NCBI GenBank assembly: GCA_002700095.1
Contig: PACL01000017.1
Span: 62,001-126,000 of the forward strand
Source: Fulvimarina sp.
Lineage (GTDB): Bacteria > Pseudomonadota > Alphaproteobacteria > Rhizobiales > Rhizobiaceae
Direction of reading: 5' to 3'
DNA: 64,000 nucleotides
Below, in pieces: positions 34,827 through 43,006 of the stretch; positions within the stretch are counted from its first letter, which is position 1; each line of letters begins with the position of its first letter. The notes below the pieces were generated by a model that worked only from the letters and a program-made list of their open reading frames with translations, was not told the origin of the DNA and searched no databases. The position numbers and the translations under genes were made by a program.

Positions 34827-36440
34827 ATGAGCCCTCTCACCTTGCCGCCGCCGGATCGCTTCTCCCTCAGGGGCAAGCCGGTCGCCGCCGCCGAGCATGT
34901 GGAGCTTCTGGTCGTCGGCGCCGGAGCGGCCGGCTGCGCCGCCGCCATTGCTGCAGCCAATGCCGGCGTTTCGGTCATGCTGGTCGACGAGAACCCGGTG
35001 TCGGCCGGCCTCGTCGGCATGGACGTGCCGCTGCATTTCGGTGGCCGGGCGACCAACGCCGTGCAGACGCCGGAGCGGCTGGTCGAGCGGGTGCTGGAAA
35101 CCTCGCCAGCCCTCGCCGAGGCTTTCGAGCTCGGGGTCGACGTGCGGCTGTCGACGAATGTCTGGGGCGCTTGGGTGAAGGCGCCGGGGCTGGTGCTCGC
35201 CGGCGGCCTCGCCGGTCTCGCCGACGAGACGAAGAGCTGGTTCGTCGGCTTCGACCGGCTGATCGTCGCCGCCGGCGCGCGGGACCTCAACTTCACCTTT
35301 CAGGGCTCCGACCAGCCCGGCGTCATGGGCGCCCAGGGCTTCGACACGCTGCTGACCCGCTACGACGCCTTTGCCGGCCGCCGGCTGGCGATCGTCGGCT
35401 CGGGCGAGCTTGCGATCCGCACGGCGGAAAAGGCGCTGGAACGCGGCCTCGAGGTCGCCGCCCTGATCGAGCTGCGCGATGCGCCCCAGGGCCCGGCCGA
35501 GGCCGTCGCCCGCCTCGTGGCGCGCGGCGTCGAGATCGTCACCGGTCACGTGCCCCTTGCCGCTCACGGCGATGCCGACGGCGTGCGGCGCCTCGTCGTC
35601 GCCCATCGCGACGATGCCGACCATCGCCGCGAGATCGCCTGCGACACGGTGGTGATGGCGCTCGCCACGGTGCCGGTGATCGAGCTTCTGGACGTGCTCG
35701 GGGCGAAGCGCCTGATGGCGCCGGAGCGCGGCGGCCACGTCCCGGTCGTCGCGGAAGGCGGCGCGACGTCTCTCTCCGAAGTCTTCGTCGCCGGCGACTG
35801 CGCCGGTCTCGGCGGCGATGCGCAAGGCTCCGGCCGCCGGGCGGCGCTCGCGGCGCTCGCCTCCCTCGGCCGCACGTCCGAGGCTTTGGCGGAAGCGCCG
35901 GACATCTCGCCGGCACCCGGCGATCCCGCCGAACCCGCGAGCGCCGGCCTCGCCTATCAGCTGGAATGGGCGCAGGCGATGCTCGCCACCGGCGGACCGG
36001 ACGTTCTCGCCTGCCTCTGCGAGGACGTCACCCGCGGCGAAGTCCTCGGCGTCAGGCCGCCGCGCTATCTCGGCTGGCGCTCCAACACTCTCGCCCGGCG
36101 CGACCTCGTCACCCTCGCCGAGGACGGCCCGATCAACCAGGACCAGATCAAGCGGCTGACAAGGGCCTGCATGGGCCCGTGCCAGGCGCGGCGCTGCCGC
36201 GAGCAGGTGGCGCTGATGATGGCGCTCGGCGCGAATGTCGCGCCGGAGACGGTGCCGCTCGCCGGCTACCGGGCGCCGGTCCGCCCGCTTCCCCTGTCGG
36301 TCCTCGCCGACTGGCAGGAGAGCGCCGACATGGATGCCGGATGGAACGTCTGGTTCGGCATCGCCACCCAGTGGATCGGCTACGAAGACATCGGAACGGA
36401 GCGCGAGGCCGAGCAGCTTCGCGCCGGCATGCCCTATTGA
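34827..36440 (+). CDS. FAD-dependent oxidoreductase with BFD-like [2Fe-2S] domain (HcnB/OoxA-type subunit)
   Basis: 537 residues. An N-terminal FAD motif VVGAGAAGCAAAIAAANAG, a second Rossmann motif VGSGELAIRTAEKAL for NAD(P), and FVAGDCAGLGGDAQ near 320 are followed by a BFD-like iron-sulfur region: CLCEDVTRGEVLG and CMGPCQARRC (C-x-C and C-x4-C). This layout is that of the alpha subunit of two-component amine or opine dehydrogenases (HcnB, OoxA). It begins directly after the PLP-lyase stop, and the next gene encodes a DAO-type FAD protein likely to be the beta subunit. Confidence 0.87.
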   Translation: MSPLTLPPPDRFSLRGKPVAAAEHVELLVVGAGAAGCAAAIAAANAGVSVMLVDENPVSAGLVGMDVPLHFGGRATNAVQTPERLVERVLETSPALAEAFELGVDVRLSTNVWGAWVKAPGLVLAGGLAGLADETKSWFVGFDRLIVAAGARDLNFTFQGSDQPGVMGAQGFDTLLTRYDAFAGRRLAIVGSGELAIRTAEKALERGLEVAALIELRDAPQGPAEAVARLVARGVEIVTGHVPLAAHGDADGVRRLVVAHRDDADHRREIACDTVVMALATVPVIELLDVLGAKRLMAPERGGHVPVVAEGGATSLSEVFVAGDCAGLGGDAQGSGRRAALAALASLGRTSEALAEAPDISPAPGDPAEPASAGLAYQLEWAQAMLATGGPDVLACLCEDVTRGEVLGVRPPRYLGWRSNTLARRDLVTLAEDGPINQDQIKRLTRACMGPCQARRCREQVALMMALGANVAPETVPLAGYRAPVRPLPLSVLADWQESADMDAGWNVWFGIATQWIGYEDIGTEREAEQLRAGMPY

Positions 36441-36450
36441 GGAGACGGCG

Positions 36451-37623
36451 ATGAGCGAGATTGGCACGGGCACTTCGGTCGTCGTCGTCGGCGGCGGCGT
36501 CACGGGGCTGTCCGCCGCCTGGTGGCTGGCCCGCTCCGGCGTTGCCGTCACCGTGATCGAAAAGGGCATCGTCGGCTTCGAGGCGTCGGGCCGCAACGGC
36601 GGCGGCTGCACCCACTACCAGAGCCCGCTGTTCCACGAGGAGCAGCGGCTGTGGCCGCAGATGGACGAGCTGCTCGGCTATCCGACCGAATACCAGCGCG
36701 GCCGCATCGTCTTCCAGGTCGATCCGCGCAAGGAGCGTTTTCACGAGGGCCTCGCAATGCGCCTCCCGTCGGGCTACGCCTGGGACGTGCTCGACCCGCG
36801 GCAGGTGCGCGAGCTGGTGCCGCTCGCCGGCGACAACGTCGTCTCCGGCGTCCACTTCCATTTCGGCGGTCACGCCAATCCCCAGCGCACCTCCCAGGCC
36901 TATGCCTGGGCGGCCCAGGACCATGGCGCGAGGATCCTGCAGCACACGGCGGTGCGCGGCTTTGAGACCGCCGGCGGCCGGGTGACCGGCGTCGAGACGG
37001 CGGGCGGGACGATCGGCTGCGATGCGCTGGTCATCGCCGCCGGGCCGCAGACCGGCCGGCTCGTCGCCATGCTCGGCCACGACCTGCCGATGGCGGCGGC
37101 GCGGGCCGAGATGATCGTCACCGAACCCCTCGAGATGATGCCGATCACCGGGGTCGACGGCAACGGCCTCTACGGCCGCCAGACCCTGCGCGGCAACCTC
37201 GCCTATGGCGGCGGCCCGCACGAATGGTTCGGCGATGTCGGGCTTGAGGAGACGCCGCCGAAACCCTCCGGCTCGGTCACCCGCAACATCGCCAGGCGCG
37301 TCGCCGAGCTCTTGCCCAAGGCCGCCCATGCCAGGGTCATCCGCTCCTGGGCCGGCGTCATCGAGAACACCCCGGACGGCCGCCCGGTGATCGAGCGGCT
37401 GGCTGCGCCCGACAACGTCACCGTCGCCACCATGTCGAGCGTCGGCTTCGGCCTGTCGCCGGCCTCCGGCCGCGCGATCCGCGACCTGGTGCTCGACGGC
37501 GCCTGCAGCTTCGCCGATCTCGAAAAACTTCGCCTCTCCCGCTTCGAGGGCCTTGCCCGCGACTGGCGCGATGGGCTCAACTGGCTGCCGCCGGAAGCGG
37601 TCATTTCGGCCGCAGTGAGTTGA
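36451..37623 (+). CDS. FAD-dependent amine/opine oxidoreductase (DAO family, HcnC/OoxB-type subunit)
   Basis: 390 residues of the D-amino-acid oxidase superfamily. The N-terminal dinucleotide motif VVVVGGGVTGLSAAWWLARSG is followed by EASGRNGGGCTHY, and the C-terminal TMSSVGFGLSPASGRAI matches the flavin-binding end of the family. GGAGA is five bases before the ATG. It lies 10 bases after the BFD-fused FAD gene; the pair should form a membrane-associated amine dehydrogenase that oxidises a secondary amine or N-alkyl amino acid, giving an imine or aldehyde plus amine. Confidence 0.87.
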   Translation: MSEIGTGTSVVVVGGGVTGLSAAWWLARSGVAVTVIEKGIVGFEASGRNGGGCTHYQSPLFHEEQRLWPQMDELLGYPTEYQRGRIVFQVDPRKERFHEGLAMRLPSGYAWDVLDPRQVRELVPLAGDNVVSGVHFHFGGHANPQRTSQAYAWAAQDHGARILQHTAVRGFETAGGRVTGVETAGGTIGCDALVIAAGPQTGRLVAMLGHDLPMAAARAEMIVTEPLEMMPITGVDGNGLYGRQTLRGNLAYGGGPHEWFGDVGLEETPPKPSGSVTRNIARRVAELLPKAAHARVIRSWAGVIENTPDGRPVIERLAAPDNVTVATMSSVGFGLSPASGRAIRDLVLDGACSFADLEKLRLSRFEGLARDWRDGLNWLPPEAVISAAVS

Positions 37624-37686
37624 TCCAGGGACGAACAGGCAGGCGGTGATGTCGATCTCGGCGCTTCTGTCTGGCCGAGAATGACG

Positions 37687-37718
37687 ACGCGTCGGATGAA
37701 GGTGCGTTTCCGACGCGT
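37687..37718. repeat. Palindromic hairpin upstream of the second DAO-type gene
   Basis: A perfect 9-bp stem (ACGCGTCGG at 37687-37695 and CCGACGCGT at 37710-37718) with a 14-base loop lies in the 173-base gap between the two FAD genes. There is no T-run. It could be a weak terminator, a stabiliser or an operator; function unknown. Confidence 0.4.
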
Positions 37719-37796
37719 TGTCGGTTGCCGTCTAGAATACCAGCGAAAGCCCCCATGCATCGACCTCACTCGCCCCACCAGAAAGCCCCCGATCCC

Positions 37797-38945
37797 ATGT
37801 CAAACACCCGCGGCAAGATCATCGTCGTCGGCGCCGGCATTGCCGGCCTGTCCACCGCCTGGGCGCTGACGCGCCGCGGCTTTGCGGTCGAGGTCTTCGA
37901 GCAGGGGCCGATCCCCAATCCGCGCGCCACCTCCTATGACGAGCACCGGATCACCCGCCACGCCTACGGCTCGCTGGAAGGCTACGCCTATCTGATGCCG
38001 CGGGCCTTCGCGCTCTACGAGGCGATGTTCCGCGACATCGGAGCCCGCCACTTCGCCCCCGGCAGCGTCGTCTATTTCCTGCGCGACGCCGTCGACTGGT
38101 ACGAGCCGGTCTCCCGCTCGCTGACGGCGCTGGGCAAGGGCTATCGCGACATCCCCCTCGCGAAGGTGCCGGACCTGTTCCCGATGATCGAGACGAAGGG
38201 TCTGATGCGGGTGGTCGAGACCGAGGAGGGCGGCATGCTCTTCCCGATCCGCATCCTCACCGACCTGACGGTGTGGCTCGGCAACCAGGGCGTCGTCTTC
38301 CATAGCGACGCGCGGGTCAGCGACATCGACCCGGAAGCCGGCACGCTCCACGCCAATGGCCAGACCCACCGCGCCGACCGGATCGTGATCGCCGCCGGCG
38401 CCTGGGTGAACAAGCTGACCCCGGTGGTGGCCGATGCCGTCGTGCCGTCGCGCCAGGCGGTGATGTATCTGGCGCCCCCGCCGGAGCTGGTGAAGGCCTG
38501 GAACGAGGTGCCGGTGCTGATCGATCTCGGCTCCGAAAGCGGTACCTACACCCTGCCGCCGAAGATGGGCACGCGGCTGAAGGTCGGCGACCACGTCTTC
38601 ACCCGGTCCGGCGACGCCGACGGCGACCGCATCGCCACCGAGGCCGACGTCGCCCGGCTGAACAAGGCCGCCCGCCTCGCCTACCGGGATTTCGACCGCT
38701 ACCAGGTGCTGGAGAAGAAGATCTGCTTCTACACCGTCACCCGCGACCACAGCGAGGAATTCCAGGTGAAGCCCTGGGGCGACAAGGCCTGGGTGGTCAG
38801 CGCCTGTTCGGGCCACGGCTTCAAGCTCGGCCCGCTGATCGGCGACGGCGTCGCCGCGGCGATTGCCGGCGAGATGTCCGACGCTGACACCGTGCGCCTC
38901 ACCGCCGGCCGGATGAGCCACGCCGAGGCGCAGGCGCTCGGCTGA
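37797..38945 (+). CDS. FAD-dependent oxidase, monomeric sarcosine oxidase/N-methyl amino acid oxidase-like (DAO family)
   Basis: 382 residues. FAD motif VVGAGIAGLSTAWALTRRG at the start. Near the end, KKICFYTVTRDHSEEF matches the C-x-Y-T-x-T-x-D/E pattern around the covalent-flavin cysteine of monomeric sarcosine oxidase, and the following VVSACSGHGFKLGP is the family's flavin-binding segment. So it likely oxidises an N-methyl amino acid with release of formaldehyde and hydrogen peroxide. It is 173 bases after the preceding gene. Start: ATG at 37797 fits the family; an ATG at 37755 is also in frame. It could finish the demethylation begun by the Rieske enzyme. Confidence 0.85.
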   Translation: MSNTRGKIIVVGAGIAGLSTAWALTRRGFAVEVFEQGPIPNPRATSYDEHRITRHAYGSLEGYAYLMPRAFALYEAMFRDIGARHFAPGSVVYFLRDAVDWYEPVSRSLTALGKGYRDIPLAKVPDLFPMIETKGLMRVVETEEGGMLFPIRILTDLTVWLGNQGVVFHSDARVSDIDPEAGTLHANGQTHRADRIVIAAGAWVNKLTPVVADAVVPSRQAVMYLAPPPELVKAWNEVPVLIDLGSESGTYTLPPKMGTRLKVGDHVFTRSGDADGDRIATEADVARLNKAARLAYRDFDRYQVLEKKICFYTVTRDHSEEFQVKPWGDKAWVVSACSGHGFKLGPLIGDGVAAAIAGEMSDADTVRLTAGRMSHAEAQALG

Positions 38946-39490
38946 ACCGCCTCGCGTGATGCGCGCTGCCGGGTTGGCGCCGGCAGCGGCGCCACACGAT
39001 CATCCGCTTCCGCTTTGTGCAGTTGAGCGAATCGCGCCCGACGATCTCTGGACGCTCGGGACGGGGCCCTACCGCATTGACACATCCCGTCCGGTTCTTC
39101 GTCGGCAGTTCATGCTGGCCGCATCGGCGCCGGATGAAGGTCGCGAAATTCGAAGCTTCGTCATCCCGGGTCAGGCCCGGGATGACGACGTTGTGTGGCT
39201 TTGACCGGTCCTGCGACGTGCATACGAAGGACAGGCGGCCGCTCGTCCTGTCCGAGAGGACATGTGTGAATCTTGTCGGGACGGGGCCCGAGAATGACGA
39301 GGCGTGAGGCCGACGCCTGCCTTTTCTGCGCCCCCCGGCATTCGCAGCCTCCTTGAGAAGATCAGGGGCGCTTTAAAAATCACATCCGTTGACAATTATC
39401 ATTAGCCGCGCCTGCACCGCGACAACTCTCATCACGGCTTGGTGAAGCACAGAATTGTCACTCCGGTGGATTTGCCCGAATCATGGGCGC
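38946..39490. other. 545-base intergenic region with REP-like palindrome and repeated GACAA boxes
   Basis: No coding signal is convincing here. It contains the REP-like palindrome at 39159-39187 and, closer to the desaturase gene, an A/T-rich stretch with GACAATTATCATTA (39391) and GACAACTCTCATCA (39421) 30 bases apart, plus GAATTGTC (39452-39459) in the opposite orientation. TTGACA at 39389 could be a -35 box but no matching -10 is clear. Confidence 0.5.
39159..39187. repeat. REP-like palindrome
   Basis: Perfect 12-bp inverted repeat CGTCATCCCGGG ... CCCGGGATGACG with a 5-base loop. Sequences of the form CGTCATCCCGG...CCGGGATGACG are common intergenic palindromes in alphaproteobacteria, from memory. 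It may act as a terminator-like hairpin for the preceding FAD gene. Confidence 0.7.
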
Positions 39491-40453
39491 ATGAGCCAGT
39501 CGCCCGTAATCACAGCAGAACCCTTTCGCCGCGGCCGCGCCATCGAGTGGCCGACGCTCTCTCTCGCCATCGCGATCTACGCGATCTGGGGCGCGCTGAC
39601 CTTCTGGCACGCCTCCATCTCGCTGCTCCTGCTGGTGCCCGCCGCTGCCTGGACCATCGCCTGGCACGGCTCCCTGCAGCACGAGATCATCCACGGCCAC
39701 CCGACCCGCTGGCGCCGGCTGAACCGGGCGCTCGGCTTCGTGCCCCTGTCGCTGTGGGTGCCCTTCGCCCGCTATCGCACGCTGCATCTCAGCCACCATC
39801 GAGACGAGCGGCTGACCGATCCGCTGGACGATCCGGAGTCCTTTTACTGGACCGCTGCCGACTGGGAGAAGCTCAGCCCCATCGCCCGCGGTCTGGTCGA
39901 GGCGCAGACCTGCCTCGCCGGACGGCTTCTCATCGGCCCGGCCTGGTCGATCCTGCGGTTCCTCGGGACGGAGATCCGCGCCGTCCGGGGCGGCGACCGG
40001 GTCGTGGCAAGGATCTGGGGCCGCCATCTCCTCGGCTGCGCCGCCGTCTTCGCCTGGGTTTCGGGCGTCTGCGGGCTCTCGCCGCTCGCCTATCTCCTGA
40101 TCTTCGTCTATCCGGGCACGGCGCTGCAGCTGGTGCGCTCCTTCGCCGAGCACAAGGCGGAGGGCACCGTCTCCAAGCGCACCGCGGTGGTGGAGGCCTC
40201 GCCGGTCCTGTCGCTCTTATTCCTCAACAACAATCTCCACGCCGCCCACCATGCCCATCCGACCCTGCCATGGTACCGTCTGCCGGCGTGGTATCGCGAC
40301 AACCGCGCGGCGCTGCTCGGCGCCAATGGCGGCCTGCGCTATGCCGGATACCGGGACGTCTTCGCGCGCTTCTTCCTGGCGCCCCACGATCGCCCGGCCC
40401 ATCCGCTCGGCCGGGCGCCCCAGGCATCGAGGGGCGGCGAGGCGCCGGCCTAA
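39491..40453 (+). CDS. Membrane fatty acid desaturase-family protein
   Basis: 320 residues with four to five hydrophobic helices. The three histidine boxes of membrane di-iron desaturases/hydroxylases are present: HEIIHGH (about 68-74), HLSHHRDE (about 103-110) and HAAHHAHP near 252-259. This class hydroxylates or desaturates acyl or other hydrophobic substrates in the inner membrane. The following PhnD-like gene starts 24 bases after the stop, so the two are co-transcribed. It may be unrelated to lipid: related di-iron proteins also act on amines and small molecules. The link to the Rieske cluster upstream is only by position. Confidence 0.83.
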   Translation: MSQSPVITAEPFRRGRAIEWPTLSLAIAIYAIWGALTFWHASISLLLLVPAAAWTIAWHGSLQHEIIHGHPTRWRRLNRALGFVPLSLWVPFARYRTLHLSHHRDERLTDPLDDPESFYWTAADWEKLSPIARGLVEAQTCLAGRLLIGPAWSILRFLGTEIRAVRGGDRVVARIWGRHLLGCAAVFAWVSGVCGLSPLAYLLIFVYPGTALQLVRSFAEHKAEGTVSKRTAVVEASPVLSLLFLNNNLHAAHHAHPTLPWYRLPAWYRDNRAALLGANGGLRYAGYRDVFARFFLAPHDRPAHPLGRAPQASRGGEAPA

Positions 40454-40476
40454 ATCAGGCGAAGGAAAGCCCCCGC

Positions 40477-41286
40477 ATGAGACGCATCGCCAGCCTCGCA
40501 ATGTACGACATGCCCTGGCTGGAAGGGGCGAACGACGCGCTGTGGGAGGCCATCGGCTGGCGCCTGCGGGCGAGCGGCATCGAGGATGTTCCGGCCCGCC
40601 TCGAACGGCAGCGTCCCCTCATGGACGTCTGGCGGGATCCCGATCTCCTCCTCGCCCAGACCTGCGGTTATCCGCTGATGACGGCCCTTGCCGGCGACGT
40701 CACGCCGGTCGCGGCGCCAGTCTACGCCTGGCCGGGCTGCTCCGGCGTCCGCCACTGCAGCCTGATCGTCGTGGCGAAAGGCGCGCCCTTCCAGACGCTG
40801 GCCGACCTTCGCGGCAGCCGGGTCGCGATGAACGGGGCGGATTCCAATTCCGGCATGAACCTCTTGCGCCACGCCGTGGCGGGTCTCGCGGAAGACGGGC
40901 GGTTCTTCGGCGCGGTGACGGTCACCGGCAGCCATCTCGCCAGCCTCGACCATGTCGTCCGCGGCGCGGCCGACTTCGCCGCCATCGACTGCGTGACCTT
41001 CGGCCTCGCCTCCCGCCACCGCCCCGCCCTCGTCGCCGGTGTCCGAGTGATCGGCGAGACGGCGATGAGCCCGGCGCTGCCCTTCGTCACCCGGAGCGGC
41101 GCTTCAGCCGAGCAGGTCGCGACCCTGCGAGAGGCGCTGGCAGCAGCGATCGCCGATCCGGACGCCGCCGAGGCCGTCGATGCGCTGGGCTTGGCCGGTG
41201 TCGAGCCGGTCGAAACATCCGACTACGCCGTCATCCTCGACTACGAGCGCGAAGCGGTGGCGGCAGGCTACCCGACCCTTCGCTGA
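40477..41286 (+). CDS. PhnD/SsuA-like substrate-binding domain protein without signal peptide
   Basis: 269 residues. The fold is that of phosphonate/alkylsulfonate-type periplasmic binding proteins: ASLAMYDMPWLEGANDALW at the start, LLLAQTCGYPLMTAL, a LIVVAKGAPFQTLADLRGSRVAMNG segment typical of PhnD, and GAADFAAIDCVTFGL. There is no hydrophobic leader, so the protein should stay in the cytoplasm unless the start is wrong, and no ATPase or permease gene accompanies it. AAGGA lies 10 bases before the ATG. A cytoplasmic sensor or an enzyme-associated binding protein is possible. It converges with the RocB-like gene. Confidence 0.75.
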   Translation: MRRIASLAMYDMPWLEGANDALWEAIGWRLRASGIEDVPARLERQRPLMDVWRDPDLLLAQTCGYPLMTALAGDVTPVAAPVYAWPGCSGVRHCSLIVVAKGAPFQTLADLRGSRVAMNGADSNSGMNLLRHAVAGLAEDGRFFGAVTVTGSHLASLDHVVRGAADFAAIDCVTFGLASRHRPALVAGVRVIGETAMSPALPFVTRSGASAEQVATLREALAAAIADPDAAEAVDALGLAGVEPVETSDYAVILDYEREAVAAGYPTLR

Positions 41287-41335
41287 CGAGGGCGCCGGCT
41301 CGCGGCGTTCCGTAGCCCGTCCTCGTAGGCCGGGC

Positions 41336-43006
41336 TCACCGGTTGCCGGTCGTCTCGAACAGCCGCCGCGCGGTGCGCAGCAGCAGCGCCGGCAGGGTCT
41401 CGAAGGCGTAGCCGGCATGCAGCCGTTCCAGCTTCTGGTGGAACTCGCGCCCCCACGGGCCGATATTGATCACCGGAAAGGTCGAGAGCTCGGCACCCGG
41501 CCGGTCGATGAAGTCCGGCGAAGGCGTGTTGGCGGCGACGAGCTCCAGCCCGTCCGGGCGATGGCCGAGGAAGCTCATGTCGGAAATGCCGGAGAAGAAC
41601 TGGCGGATGCCGATCGTCTCGCCCTGTTCCGCCGCAATCTCCGTTGCTGCAAGCCGAGCCGCCGCCTCCAGCGCCCGGTCCGCGGCGCGGTCCGGCTGAA
41701 GATGCACCGCCGGATAATGCAGCCCGGCAAAGCCGACCACGACGGCCGGACCCTCGATCCCGGCCCGCCGCGCCAGAGCGTCGACGAGCGGCGGCGTCGC
41801 CGCAAAGGGATTGTCGTCATCCTCTTCGGTCGCGGCCGGGCGGGCCGTGTCCGGTCCGCCGTTGCCCTTGCCGGCCGCCAGCTCCCGCAGCGCCGCGAAG
41901 GTCAGGATCTTCGGCGGATGGCGCACCGGCTCGGCGCCCGGAAACCGCGCCGCCGAGGCGGCATAGCCATCGACCGCCCGCTGCATCGCCGCGCCGACGG
42001 CCGCCTCAAACAGCGCGAACACCTCGGCCGGCGCGCGGCGCTGGGTGAGGATGTTGAAGGCCAGCCACAGCCGGTCCGGCATGGTGACGTCGTAGCGCTC
42101 GCGAAAATCGGCAAGGCTGAGGCAGACCGGCGGCGCGCTCGCCTCCCCGTCGATGCTCTCGGCCATGTCGACATTTCCCTCGATCTCCCGGACGATCTCG
42201 GCGGCGGCAAGGCTGGCGCTGAACCCTTCGAAGGGGTAGCCGGCATGGGCCGGCCGCCCGACCACATAGGCGAAGGGCAGGAGCTTGCCGACCGAGCCGA
42301 GGAACACCGAGCGGCCGGCCGAGCCGTCGTGGAGATCGCTCGACGCGTCGAGATTGATCGCGCCGACGATGTCGATGTCCCATTCCCGCGCCAGCGCCGG
42401 CAGGTCGCCCCGCACCGAGCGCATGCCGCGCGAGCGGTTCTCCTCGTCCGGCGTCGCGATCAGGAGGAGGTTGCCCTCCGGCGCCTCTTCCCGCGCGAAC
42501 GCCTCGAGGACGGCGATGCCGGCGGCAATGCCGCTCTTCATGTCGAGGATGCCGCGGCCGGGCAGGAAGTCCTCGCCGACAAGATCGCGCGCCGCCAGCC
42601 GCTCGGCCTCGGTCGCGGCCCCCGCCAGCTCTTCTCGCAGCGCCGCCCGGAGTGCGAACGGGTCACAGGCGAGCGGGGCGAGGGCGCCGTAGTTCTCGGT
42701 GCCCACCGTGTCGAAATGCCCGGCCAGCACCAGCGTCCGCCGCCCCCGTCCCCGCACCAGCGCGGCGACGCTGGAGCAGCCGGGAAGCTCCGCCGCGGGA
42801 AGCAGCCGCAGCTGGTCCGGCCGGTCCCGGAAACAGGCGAGCTCGCCGAGGAAGCCATGGAGGCGCGGGCCGAAGGCCGCCTCGCCGGAACTTCCGGTGA
42901 CGCTCGGCCAGGCGGTCAGCTGCAAGGTGATGTCGCGCACCCGGTCGAACCACGCGCCGCCCTGCCGGCCCGACGCGTCGCCTGTCGCATCAGATGCACC
43001 GCTCAC
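41336..43006 (-). CDS. M20-family hydrolase, RocB-like (arginine-utilisation type)
   Basis: 556 residues, close to RocB (about 560) and longer than ordinary M20 peptidases. Metal-binding motifs are LAGHFDTV, GRGILDMKSG and ATPDEENRSRGMR, and the insertions typical of RocB (DARDLVGEDF-like and FSGISDMSFLG) are present. It hydrolyses an amide or peptide-like bond; RocB itself has no established reaction. The GTG start overlaps the stop of the fused peptide-transport ATPase gene by four bases, so it probably acts on the imported compound in the cytoplasm. It ends 50 bases from the PhnD-like gene. Confidence 0.85.
   Translation of the reverse strand: MSGASDATGDASGRQGGAWFDRVRDITLQLTAWPSVTGSSGEAAFGPRLHGFLGELACFRDRPDQLRLLPAAELPGCSSVAALVRGRGRRTLVLAGHFDTVGTENYGALAPLACDPFALRAALREELAGAATEAERLAARDLVGEDFLPGRGILDMKSGIAAGIAVLEAFAREEAPEGNLLLIATPDEENRSRGMRSVRGDLPALAREWDIDIVGAINLDASSDLHDGSAGRSVFLGSVGKLLPFAYVVGRPAHAGYPFEGFSASLAAAEIVREIEGNVDMAESIDGEASAPPVCLSLADFRERYDVTMPDRLWLAFNILTQRRAPAEVFALFEAAVGAAMQRAVDGYAASAARFPGAEPVRHPPKILTFAALRELAAGKGNGGPDTARPAATEEDDDNPFAATPPLVDALARRAGIEGPAVVVGFAGLHYPAVHLQPDRAADRALEAAARLAATEIAAEQGETIGIRQFFSGISDMSFLGHRPDGLELVAANTPSPDFIDRPGAELSTFPVINIGPWGREFHQKLERLHAGYAFETLPALLLRTARRLFETTGNR

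Noticed and set aside
33264-36611. A very long open frame on the minus strand (over 1100 codons)
   Set aside because: It runs antisense across four well supported genes and has no recognisable domains; long shadow frames are expected at this GC content.
39389-39394. TTGACA as a -35 box upstream of the desaturase gene
   Set aside because: No -10 hexamer at suitable spacing; kept only as part of the repeated GACAA observation.
41312-41334. AGCCCG...CGGGCT hairpin between the PhnD-like and RocB-like genes
   Set aside because: Stem of only six base pairs with a large loop and no T-run; could be chance in GC-rich DNA.
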